A stretch of 55,973 nt of DNA. Origin: an uncultured Prevotellaceae bacterium (GTDB lineage: Bacteria > Bacteroidota > Bacteroidia > Bacteroidales > Muribaculaceae). Positions 25,208 through 33,035 of this stretch are shown piece after piece; the stretch's first letter is position 1; the number at the start of each line of letters is the position of its first letter. The notes below the pieces were generated by a model. That model worked only from the letters and a program-made list of their open reading frames with translations. It was not told where the DNA came from and made no database searches. The position numbers were made by a program, and so were the translations under genes. The DNA is taken from positions 1 through 55,973 of the forward strand of contig CAMVKS010000016.1 in assembly GCA_947167995.1 (NCBI GenBank), written 5' to 3'.

Positions 25208-27046
25208 TCACTTAATCACAACTTTACGGCCGTTGTGGATGTAGATGCCGGGCACTGTTGGCACGGTGTTGAATTTAACGCCGAGCAGGTTGTAGTAAGC
25301 GTTGTCGGTCTTGTTGTCAACACCCACGGTGCTGATGCCAGTGGCTTCTTTCGAGACGGTCATCACAAGAGGTTCGGTGAGACCTTTGCCGAGAGTCTCG
25401 GGTTGCATGACAGAGATGATGTACTTGCCAGCACCGGCAATCTTGAAGTTTGCACCATCAACGAGTTCGATAGCTTGGTCGAGCAGATTTTCGTTTATCT
25501 CGAAATAGCCAACGTTGTTCTCGTCAACACCTCCAAACCACTTCCAGCCGTTGGCGGAAGTCTCGTCGGGGGTGATGAGCTTGAACTCGGCGCCGTCCTC
25601 GAGCTCGATTTCTGTTGTGAAAGCTTCATTTTCAAAGGTCATTGGCACGCGGCCTTCCTCGTTCTGCCAGTTCCATCCATTGAAGCTGCCCACGAGGTAT
25701 AGCTCGTCGATTGTGGGCACGACACCGCCTTCGGGCAGGGTGGTGAACACCACACTCTGTGTCCATGGGCTTGCTGCACCATCGGTGACACCACACACTT
25801 GAACCTCGTATTCGGTATCGGCCTCAAGGTTCCTGATGGTGTAAGGGTTGGAAACTTCTTCGAGCATAGTCCACTCGTACTGCACAGCGTCGGTGGCGCC
25901 GGGTATGGTCACTTCTATATCGTCGATGTCGAGCCAGAACTGGTCGGTGCAGTTGTAGTGACGTATGGCCAGATAGCCATAGCCTTCGTAGCTGCTCAGG
26001 TCAGCAACAACTTGCTGATAGTCGACGGTGGTGGTGTAGATGTCGGAGATAGCGACAAACTCGTCGACCGAAGTCCACTCGTCGCCTTGACACAGATACA
26101 CTTGGAATTGCTCGTTGGCATAGCTGGCCGTGTTTTCCTGTGCTACTGCCCAGAACGAGAATTGCCCGCCAAGCTTCACCTTTGGAGTGATAATCCAGTT
26201 GTCGGGAGTGAGAGCGCCTGTGGCGTCATAGCTTGCCGAATACATCACTCCAGAACCGCTGTGAGTCTTCACCTTGTCGTTGATCCATGTCCAGCCATTG
26301 CCATCGCCATCGGCGTCAACAAGAGTGAACTCTGCTGCCTGGTCGGGATCCTCAAAGTCCCAGAAGCGGTTGTTGTCGGACACGTCGACATACTTGCGGT
26401 ATCGCAGGTTGAAGGCTTGAGCATCGCTGGTCCACGACACAATGGCAGTGTTCACATCGGCGGTTGCCGCCAGGTTGGTGGGTGTGGGCACCTGAATGTC
26501 CTTATAGAGCTTCATGCTGTAGCAAAACAACAAGAATGTCATCTCATCGGGAGAGATGGTCTCCACGTAGAGGTTGGCAAGGGTGAACGTGTTAGCATTA
26601 GGGTCATACTGGAACTTGATGGCGTCAAAAGTGGATGCGTCGCTTGAACCGCAGGCATAGATGCTGTATTCGTCATACTGGCCACAGTACTGTCCGCTGT
26701 TGAAACTGACCACATAGTCACGCAGCTTTCCTTTAATCCAAGCATTTGGGCAACTTAAAATTATACCTTTGAAATAAACATCATCACCATCGAAGGCAAC
26801 TGAAATGGGGTTGTCGTTGACAAAGGGGATGGTTTCCTCGCCATAATAGTAGGTGGCGTCAATAGCCCAGTCGTTCTCAATCACGGCGCCTTCGGGTGGA
26901 GTTACCAGCACATTGTCTTTCGTGACATTAGCAGTGTTTCTCTTCATTCCCTCAAAAGGCACCGAAGAGCCCTGGGGAATCATTTGTGCAAATGATGCAA
27001 TGGTGATAGTTACTACCATTGCAATGCTCATGTAAAATCTTTTCAT
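25208..27046 (-). CDS. Secreted adhesin-like multidomain protein with T9SS-like tail
   Basis: 612 residues. The signal peptide ends SFAQ (about residue 20). The domains in order are an N-terminal beta-domain (about 25-185); a cleaved-adhesin/choice-of-anchor-J domain (about 215-372; NRFWDFEDPDQAAEFTLVD, GALTPDNWIITPKVKLGG, QFWLDIDDIEV); a fibronectin type III domain (about 372-437; NLEADTEYEVQVCGV); a SusE/F-like starch-binding-type domain (LYLVGSFNGWNW, then FKLITPDE); and a C-terminal sorting tail (NAYYNLLGVKF, then GIYIHNGRKVVIK). The tail is the classic Bacteroidetes T9SS type A form. It is expected on the cell surface, probably binding glycans or host matrix. Confidence 0.87.
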   Translation of the reverse strand: MKRFYMSIAMVVTITIASFAQMIPQGSSVPFEGMKRNTANVTKDNVLVTPPEGAVIENDWAIDATYYYGEETIPFVNDNPISVAFDGDDVYFKGIILSCPNAWIKGKLRDYVVSFNSGQYCGQYDEYSIYACGSSDASTFDAIKFQYDPNANTFTLANLYVETISPDEMTFLLFCYSMKLYKDIQVPTPTNLAATADVNTAIVSWTSDAQAFNLRYRKYVDVSDNNRFWDFEDPDQAAEFTLVDADGDGNGWTWINDKVKTHSGSGVMYSASYDATGALTPDNWIITPKVKLGGQFSFWAVAQENTASYANEQFQVYLCQGDEWTSVDEFVAISDIYTTTVDYQQVVADLSSYEGYGYLAIRHYNCTDQFWLDIDDIEVTIPGATDAVQYEWTMLEEVSNPYTIRNLEADTEYEVQVCGVTDGAASPWTQSVVFTTLPEGGVVPTIDELYLVGSFNGWNWQNEEGRVPMTFENEAFTTEIELEDGAEFKLITPDETSANGWKWFGGVDENNVGYFEINENLLDQAIELVDGANFKIAGAGKYIISVMQPETLGKGLTEPLVMTVSKEATGISTVGVDNKTDNAYYNLLGVKFNTVPTVPGIYIHNGRKVVIK

Positions 27047-27653
27047 GATTACTTTATTTGGTTAATAGTTAGCATTTAAACCACAAAGTAAATACATTTT
27101 TTATAAAATTCCAATAGTTGGTTATAAAAATACGGATTCCAGCCATTGGTTCTTGGACAATTCAAACAACTGTCACAACTGAATTACAACTTAAACAACA
27201 TTGTTCCCTCACAATGCTGCAAGTCTCACCAGGACAATTAAGGACAAGAGATTCATGCGTTTCCCCTTTCTATTTCTCAGACGATTAATGACGATAATAA
27301 ACTATATTCTAGCCCATGAATTCACAGGAAACAATGCCAGCGTGATTGGGTTCACGCAGGAAACATAATAGGACATCTATATAACTTTCAGCATCAGGAT
27401 GTTTTATTAAATCAAACCATTCTTTGGCTGATATTCCAATGTCACCGCAACTATACTCACCGTTGCTGGTTTCTGTTTTATAAAGAGTTTTCAAAGACAT
27501 ATATCAGATAATTTAATTTACAGGCTATTGTTTTTAAGTTTCGTAGGACTACAAAGTTGCGAAAAACGTAGCAAAAGTTGAAATATAAACAAATATTTTC
27601 CTATGGTAAAAAAGAATGTATCACATCACAGTGCACCATTACATGATCGGGTA
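27047..27653. other. Intergenic region with gene remnant and dispersed motif
   Basis: This stretch holds a weak -7-like TTACTTTG on the minus strand near 27084, the 32-base dispersed motif at 27167-27198 (27 of 32 matches to 22396-22427), and a short 63-codon open frame on the minus strand (27309-27500). The rest is AT-rich with nothing recognised. Confidence 0.4.
27309..27500 (-). CDS. Short ORF resembling the N-terminus of HNH/McrB-type proteins
   Basis: 63 residues. The segment SAKEWFDLIKHPDAESYIDV, then LLCFLREPNHAG recalls the N-terminal helical module that precedes HNH or McrB-type nuclease domains in restriction-like proteins, where a W..LL.....hh..L..F...P.H.A pattern is usual. Here the frame stops just after that pattern and no nuclease domain follows. 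It is therefore either a free-standing small protein or, more likely, the leftover start of a deleted restriction gene. It sits immediately downstream of a DUF4143-type ATPase gene. Confidence 0.4.
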   Translation of the reverse strand: MSLKTLYKTETSNGEYSCGDIGISAKEWFDLIKHPDAESYIDVLLCFLREPNHAGIVSCEFMG

Positions 27654-28823
27654 TCAATAAGCCAGGCCAAAAGCCCATAGTGGAATGGTATTGCCTGAGC
27701 CGAACTCTATATCATCCTTGACCACATACCCTTCAACAGCATCGGCGATTTGCTTCTTTCCTTTTTTCTTTCCTCCAAGCTCAAATGTCTTGCCGTTGAT
27801 CTCGAAATCGCTGATTCGCGAGTTGATGACATCGGTTACGACACGCATTTGATTATAGAAGAATGTTTCACGAATGTTACCCAAATCGGTGCTATCGGCC
27901 CCAAGTAGATATGCCAGGTTTGTGTTGTCAAGATATACTTTTTCTACCTTTCCCACACCACGAATGCCGCCAGTATCGTCGCGCAATTGTCCTATCACAC
28001 CTGCCTGTTCCATGAAGAGAAAGTAGTCGGGCAACACATTTCGGCTCACTCCGACCACAGAAGCAATGGAGTCCATTACTGGTTTGAATGGAACACTGCG
28101 TGCAATAACAGCTAATAGTTTTTTCAGTTTGCGACCAGTAGATGCATTCATGTTGGCGTAAATTGGTATATCAACCTCCATTGTTTGGTTTATAACTTGC
28201 CCCAATTTTAACTCAAAATCGCTTTCGTTTGAAAAAGGATAGTAGCCGCGCTTGAGATAGTCTCGAAACAATGGAAGAGGGTGTATGACTGAAAGTGTCG
28301 CCCTATGCTCAAGAATATCACTAAGCGTATATACTGGAACTTCAATCTGATGAAATAACATCAAGTATTCTCTGAACGACATCCCCTGCATCATAAAGAT
28401 GGGGGCTCGACGGCTAAGGTCGGCTTGTCCTTTATAAATGTCAAGCACCGAAGATCCTGTAAATACCACTTTGACATCATGGTGAGTGTCATAAATCTGC
28501 TTCAGTTCACGTGACCAGTTCTCATATTTGTGAATCTCATCAATAAAAATTTGACCACCGCCTTCCTTGGAAAACTCATCTACTAAATCAATCAAAGAGT
28601 GTGATGAGAAATACATGTGATCGGCTGAGACATAAAACATGCGATTGCTTTCACGATTCTCTTTAATGTATTGTAGAATCATGGTAGACTTGCCAATGCC
28701 ACGAGGGCCCACAAGTCCAAACATACGTGAATGCCAACTGACTTGGTCGTACATATAACGATGAAATGTAGAAGTCGTCTGTTGTAATTGCCCTTCCATA
28801 TAGGCTGTGAGTGTAATATCCAT
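27654..28823 (-). CDS. AAA_14/DUF4143-type ATPase (third of three)
   Basis: 389 residues. Walker A is GPRGIGKS (39-46) and Walker B is IFIDE (92-96) with the typical HKYENW extension. FTGSSVLDIYKGQADLSRRA gives the sensor and arginine region, and MSFREYLML marks the transition to DUF4143. The C-terminus (LDNTNLAYLLGADSTD, ETFFYNQMRV) carries the DUF4143 fold, and a lysine-rich stretch (GGKKKGKKQIADAV) where other members have nuclease-like residues. It is diverged from the other two. It has its own promoter with a double palindromic operator immediately upstream, suggesting tight control. Confidence 0.85.
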   Translation of the reverse strand: MDITLTAYMEGQLQQTTSTFHRYMYDQVSWHSRMFGLVGPRGIGKSTMILQYIKENRESNRMFYVSADHMYFSSHSLIDLVDEFSKEGGGQIFIDEIHKYENWSRELKQIYDTHHDVKVVFTGSSVLDIYKGQADLSRRAPIFMMQGMSFREYLMLFHQIEVPVYTLSDILEHRATLSVIHPLPLFRDYLKRGYYPFSNESDFELKLGQVINQTMEVDIPIYANMNASTGRKLKKLLAVIARSVPFKPVMDSIASVVGVSRNVLPDYFLFMEQAGVIGQLRDDTGGIRGVGKVEKVYLDNTNLAYLLGADSTDLGNIRETFFYNQMRVVTDVINSRISDFEINGKTFELGGKKKGKKQIADAVEGYVVKDDIEFGSGNTIPLWAFGLAY

Positions 28824-28849
28824 AGCTTACCTGTTGATGAAATTGTGTG

Positions 28850-28916
28850 CAAATATACACATTTTTGCACTAAAGTAGTGCAAAAATATAAAAAAATTGC
28901 ACTATCGTAGTGCAAT
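28850..28916 (-). promoter_or_regulatory. Promoter with tandem palindromic operators
   Basis: Two palindromes with one core: TTTTTGCACTA-AAG-TAGTGCAAAAA (28862-28886) and ATTGCACTA-TCG-TAGTGCAAT (28896-28916). Their centres are 32 bases apart, about three helical turns. The shared half-site is TTGCACTA. A minus-strand -7 box TATATTTG (28850-28857) lies just beyond the first palindrome, which would cover the -33 region. A dimeric repressor binding both sites on one DNA face is the simplest reading. Confidence 0.75.
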
Positions 28917-29049
28917 TTGGCTAAAAGCGCATTATAGATGGGGAAACATCAAGAGCTTGTGTGACGCGCTGTTATTGATGTGATGACGGATGTGGTTATT
29001 GTTCTTCCGGATGGTGCGGTGATAGTGAAGGTGTGTCCTGATGGGGAGG

Positions 29050-29943
29050 TTATTCTTTCACTCGTTTCTTGAACGTGTGAAAGCTTATAACCCATCCAAT
29101 CGTCAACGTCACTATGGCACCAATCACGAAAAGGGCGAGAGTGACAACATCAAAGACATAGGAATGCTCAGGGGTGTGCATTGACATATCGATAATCATC
29201 AACGTCGCGAAAAAGAAACAAATGCCACACAGCTGCACCAGCATCACCCTCCAGAAGTTTGGCCACACGCCATACCCGAAGAGCTGGCGGTAGGCATAAA
29301 AGAAGCACAACGGCAACAAGATGTAGAAATAGGGGGTAAAAAAGTCGGCCAAGTCGTCAATGATGAGCATCTCAACACCCATGAACACATGGATGAAGAA
29401 GCACTGCGGCAGCGAGGGCTTGGTGTTGCGTGGCGCATAGCGGAAGAGAATCCAAGTGGGCACAAGGAAAAAGCAAGTGAGAATGAGCCAGAACCACCCC
29501 GGGCTCACTTGTTCCATCGTCGACAGTGGGTCGATGAGGTCTTGGCTGTTGATACTATTCATGTGGTGCCCTCCGAAGATGCAGTCGACCAAAACACTGA
29601 CCAGTGCCATGAGCATGAGCATCTTCACAGGCGGGAACGACACCTGCCGGCGGCCGTTGATGTAGTCGCTGATGAAGTAGCCTGGCCGCCAGATGAGCTG
29701 CCACAGGGAGTAGAGCAGCGAGCGGTTGTGCATGCCCCACACCTCGGCTATGCTCTGCCTTACACTCTTCCACGAGACTTTCTTTAGGCCAGCCTTCTGA
29801 GAGCAATACGGGCAATAGTTGCCTACAAAATCGTTGTCGCAATTCACACAATGATGGGGCTCGTTCTCGTCAAAACTCCAATCGAAAGCATGACGTTGCC
29901 ACTCTTTGAAGCGCTTGTACTGCAGTTTGATGTTCATTGCCAA
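29050..29943 (-). CDS. DUF3667 membrane protein
   Basis: 297 residues. The N-terminal zinc ribbon (CVNCDNDFVGNYCPYCSQKA) is followed by the DUF3667 signature (SIAEVWGMHNRSLLYSLWQL, then RPGYFISDYINGRRQVSFPP). Five or so transmembrane helices follow (MLMLMALVSVLV, FWLILTCFFLV, ILLPLCFFYAY and two at the C-terminus). The family is common in Bacteroidetes and uncharacterised. A paralogue with an extra N-terminal acidic region is at 37552-38790. The ATG at 29937 is an alternative start. Confidence 0.85.
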   Translation of the reverse strand: MAMNIKLQYKRFKEWQRHAFDWSFDENEPHHCVNCDNDFVGNYCPYCSQKAGLKKVSWKSVRQSIAEVWGMHNRSLLYSLWQLIWRPGYFISDYINGRRQVSFPPVKMLMLMALVSVLVDCIFGGHHMNSINSQDLIDPLSTMEQVSPGWFWLILTCFFLVPTWILFRYAPRNTKPSLPQCFFIHVFMGVEMLIIDDLADFFTPYFYILLPLCFFYAYRQLFGYGVWPNFWRVMLVQLCGICFFFATLMIIDMSMHTPEHSYVFDVVTLALFVIGAIVTLTIGWVISFHTFKKRVKE

Positions 29944-29957
29944 TGATTGAAGAGCAA

Positions 29958-30046
29958 TTATTGTGTTACCAGTACTTTCTTGTTGCCATTGATATAGAAA
30001 CCTGGTACAATGGGCTTAGTAGGTAAAATATTCTTTTAATTTTCAT
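29958..30046 (-). pseudogene. Remnant: signal-peptide start fused to a T9SS sorting tail
   Basis: On the minus strand an ATG at 30044-30046 begins MKIKRIFYLLS, a typical signal-peptide start. A shift of frame within that same stretch then gives PTKPIVPGFYINGNKKVLVTQ-stop, a type IX secretion tail ending at 29958. Almost the whole coding region between start and tail has been deleted. An upstream -7 box (TATATTTG, 30135-30142) remains. It is a relic of another secreted surface protein. Confidence 0.7.
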
Positions 30047-30186
30047 ATATTAGATGATTAGTAATATTTAAAATAATTAATACCACATAATTTAATTCAT
30101 CAAAAGGAATTTTTCATTTCTGTATAATAAGGTACAAATATACAAATAAATTTCAATTATTGCGGTATTTTTTAGAAAATCAGCAT

Positions 30187-30260
30187 AAAAAACCATCCTT
30201 TTCTGTGGTTTTTTGGTTAAAAATACCAATACCCCCCAAGAATATAAACTTCTTGGAGGG
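30187..30260. terminator. Two adjacent hairpins after the acyl-CoA ligase gene
   Basis: One hairpin has arms AAAAACCA and TGGTTTTT (about 30188-30212). The other pairs CCCCCAAGAA with TTCTTGGAGGG (30233-30260) with one mismatch. On the minus strand the second is followed by a T-rich TATTGGTATTTTT. Together they probably end transcription from the right. Confidence 0.5.
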
Positions 30261-30369
30261 AAATGATTGCCACAGCCGCATAGTACCTTTTACATGTAGG
30301 ATACTACCGGTTTTTATAGGTAAGCTTCAGCGGTTCTTGCTAATTGTCACTGAAAACGATAGTGACGAT

Positions 30370-31989
30370 TTAGTGGTACAGGAATCGCTTGATGCTCATC
30401 TTGGGTGTTTTCTCGAATGGCTTGTCGAGCATTATCACCTTAGTGATTTTGCTGTAGGCAGGCAGCGAGTTGTTGGCTTCGGCACGAATGGCGTCGGGGA
30501 TGCCGGCCTTAGTGTCGTTGTCCATGTCTTCGGGCAGCTCGGTATAGACAAGAGCCACTATCTTGCCGCCACGGTCCACAACAAGACATTCGTCAACATG
30601 CTGGCAGTTAGAGACTACAGCCTCCACCTCTTCGGGGTAGATGTTCTGTCCTGAGGAGTTGAGAATCATCGACTTGATGCGGCCGCGGATGAAGATGTTG
30701 CCGTTGCGGTCCATGATGCCCAGGTCGCCTGTGCGGAACCATCCGTCGCTGGTGAACGAGGCGGCGGTGGCCTCGGGGTTCTTGTAGTAGCCTATGGTGA
30801 GGTTGGCTCCGCGTGCTTGTATCTCTCCTGCCTTGTGTTGCGGGTCTTCGCTGTCGATGCGCACTTCATGCACCGGTTTGCCGCACGAGCCTGGCACAAA
30901 CTCTTTCCACCACGAGTAGGCCAGCAGCGGACATGCCTCGGTCATTCCATAGCCCACGGTGAAGGGCAGTTTCATTTTCTTAAAACACTTCTCTGCCTCG
31001 GGGTTGAGAGCCGCACCGCCCATGATGAAACATTGCACTTGCCCGCCAAACACCTTCATTATTGTTTTGCGTGCCATGCTGTAGACGAGCTTCTTCATGC
31101 CGGGAATGACGAACAGCTTCTTCCTTTTCTCCAATGCGGGCTTGATGGAGTTGGAATAAATCTTCTCCATTACCAGGGGCACGGTGATTACCATGTAGGG
31201 GCGCACCTCCTGCATAGCTTTGAGCAGGGTTGTGGGCGAGGGGGTCTTGCCCAGGAAATAGACGGTGACGCCATCCACGTTGGGGTGAATGAATTCAATA
31301 GCCAGGCCATACATGTGCGCCATGGGAAGCATTGAGACGATGGTCTCGCCAGGGGTGTTGGGAAAATGGTGGTTGGCAAACTCGTCGGTGTCGCTCATGG
31401 CACCGTAGGTGAGCATCACGCCCTTGGGATTGCCGGTGGTGCCCGATGTGTAGTTGATAATCGCCAGGTCATAGAAGTTGTCGCCGGGATAAGTCACGTC
31501 GCCAGGCATCATTCCGCCGGGATATTTTTCATTAAAAATCTCTTCGCGTTTCTCCCATGCCTGGGCCACGGCATCGTCGCGGTGCCACAACACGCTGTTG
31601 TCCTTCACGTTGATGGCTGCCTTAAGGTTGGGCATATCATCGGGGTTCATCTTTTTCCAGATGTCGTCGTTGGTGAAGAGGAGCACGCTATCTGAATGGT
31701 TGGTGAGCTTTGCCACGCTGTCGGGGTGGAAATCGGCAAGGATGGGAACGGCCACGCACTCGTTGGCGTTGATGCCCCAGAAGGTCATCGCCCAGCGTGC
31801 CGAGTTGCGTGCGCAGATGGCGATTTTGTCGCCTTTCTTGATGCCTGTAGCTTCAAAGAACAGGCGCATCTGCTCAACATGAGTGGCAAGCTGGCCATAG
31901 GTGAACGACTCGCCTCCGTAGTCGCAGAGCGCTTTCAGGTTCCAATGATTGTGGATAGTGTTCTCTAAAGTCTTCAGGTAGTGTTTCAT
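30370..31989 (-). CDS. Long-chain acyl-CoA synthetase (AMP-forming)
   Basis: 539 residues, full length for a bacterial FadD-like ligase. The AMP-binding signature TSGTTGNPKG is at 181-190. GYGMTEACPLLAYS is the A5 region, and GWFRTGDLGIMDRNGNIFIRGR carries the A7/A8 core with the hinge. LPAYSKITKVIMLDKPFEKT, then PKMSIKRF gives the C-terminal catalytic lysine region (A10). It activates fatty acids to acyl-AMP and then acyl-CoA at the membrane. The Fic gene lies 13 bases upstream on the same strand and the two probably share a promoter. Confidence 0.93.
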   Translation of the reverse strand: MKHYLKTLENTIHNHWNLKALCDYGGESFTYGQLATHVEQMRLFFEATGIKKGDKIAICARNSARWAMTFWGINANECVAVPILADFHPDSVAKLTNHSDSVLLFTNDDIWKKMNPDDMPNLKAAINVKDNSVLWHRDDAVAQAWEKREEIFNEKYPGGMMPGDVTYPGDNFYDLAIINYTSGTTGNPKGVMLTYGAMSDTDEFANHHFPNTPGETIVSMLPMAHMYGLAIEFIHPNVDGVTVYFLGKTPSPTTLLKAMQEVRPYMVITVPLVMEKIYSNSIKPALEKRKKLFVIPGMKKLVYSMARKTIMKVFGGQVQCFIMGGAALNPEAEKCFKKMKLPFTVGYGMTEACPLLAYSWWKEFVPGSCGKPVHEVRIDSEDPQHKAGEIQARGANLTIGYYKNPEATAASFTSDGWFRTGDLGIMDRNGNIFIRGRIKSMILNSSGQNIYPEEVEAVVSNCQHVDECLVVDRGGKIVALVYTELPEDMDNDTKAGIPDAIRAEANNSLPAYSKITKVIMLDKPFEKTPKMSIKRFLYH

Positions 31990-32002
31990 CGGTTATGTAT
32001 TA

Positions 32003-32785
32003 TTAAAATAGGAAAGCTCCTAAGTTGGTGTTTATGCTTTTTTGTTTAAGTTCGCTTTCCATGCGCGATGTGATAGCGGCAAAGAAGAACGAGATGAGGT
32101 ATTCGTCGGTTCCTTCGCTGCGAATTTTGCGAAGAGAGTCAATATAGGTTGCTCGGTCCTTAATGTCTATAATGATGAGAGGATGACCGCAATGCAGCAT
32201 AATCCAGTTTGAGAGAAGGCGCCCCGTGCGTCCATTGCCATCGCGAAATGGATGCAGATATTCAAAAAATCCGTGAAATCGCGCTGCCACAATCACTGGA
32301 TGGATGTCGCGTGTCAATGCCAGGGCTGTTGATCTCATCAACCCTGGCACACGAGAGATGAGCTTCTCGTGGTCACCAAATATGGTGTCGCCAGCCGCCA
32401 TGTCGCAAGTGGTGTATTCACCAGGCACGGCGTCAGGCACACGATAGGCGAGTGTGTTCTCGGTAACTAAGCGGTTGGTCTCTTTGAGGAGTGTCTCGTC
32501 AAAAGGCGCATCAATGTGATGTGTAATGTAGCGGAAGGCTCTAAAATGGTCGGCAATCTCGGTACATTCCAGCAGCGACCTGCCCACAGGAATCATGCCT
32601 AACCCTTTCTCTTGAAGCACACGAGTGTCGTCAAGGGTGAAAGAGTTACCCTCGATGGCGCACGAGTGGCACGAGAATAACACCTCATGCCAGTCAAGAT
32701 AGTCCTTGCTCGACATCTTGCTCACAATGCGTTCCTCGTAATCGGCGCGCACGCACTCATAACGGTCTATTTCCTTCTGAAACAT
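32003..32785 (-). CDS. Fic family protein (class II, AMPylator-like)
   Basis: 260 residues. The active-site motif HPFRDGNGRTGR (178-189) matches HxFx(D/E)GNGRxxR exactly, so AMPylation (or a related nucleotidyl transfer) is expected. An N-terminal SCAIEGN (41-47) is the autoinhibitory (S/T)xxxE(G/N) helix of class II Fic proteins, whose glutamate blocks ATP gamma-phosphate. No separate antitoxin is needed. The target is unknown. It is first in an apparent two-gene unit with the acyl-CoA ligase. A -7 box is at 32798-32805. Confidence 0.92.
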   Translation of the reverse strand: MFQKEIDRYECVRADYEERIVSKMSSKDYLDWHEVLFSCHSCAIEGNSFTLDDTRVLQEKGLGMIPVGRSLLECTEIADHFRAFRYITHHIDAPFDETLLKETNRLVTENTLAYRVPDAVPGEYTTCDMAAGDTIFGDHEKLISRVPGLMRSTALALTRDIHPVIVAARFHGFFEYLHPFRDGNGRTGRLLSNWIMLHCGHPLIIIDIKDRATYIDSLRKIRSEGTDEYLISFFFAAITSRMESELKQKSINTNLGAFLF

Positions 32786-32797
32786 ACTTTCAAATTA

Positions 32798-32805
32798 CAA
32801 AGGTA
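32798..32805 (-). promoter_or_regulatory. -7 box of the fic-ligase operon
   Basis: TACCTTTG on the minus strand, 12 bases upstream of the fic ATG at 32785. No strong -33 element was found. Confidence 0.45.
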
Positions 32806-32997
32806 CAAAAAAACTGAATAATTACACCTTTTCGACGAACTTTTATGAGGAATGCCACACTTTTTCAAGCGATTTTTAGGTGAAATCACTACACTTTTTT
32901 CAAGTGCAGCGAGGTGGTTGTCCTTTGCATTGTGCTGTTGGCTTTGGTCGAAGCACTAAACTTCACTCTCTTATTTCATCATATTGCCAAAATAATG

Positions 32998-33005
32998 TAT
33001 CTTTG
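32998..33005 (+). promoter_or_regulatory. -7 box of the alcohol dehydrogenase operon
   Basis: TATCTTTG, 30 bases before the ATG at 33036. The -33 element is not clear. Confidence 0.5.
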
Positions 33006-33035
33006 CGAAAAAGTTTCTAATAAGTTTTTTTGATT

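Noticed and set aside
25799-26647. A 282-codon open frame on the plus strand
   Set aside because: It is antisense to the adhesin-like secreted protein, with no promoter or domain.
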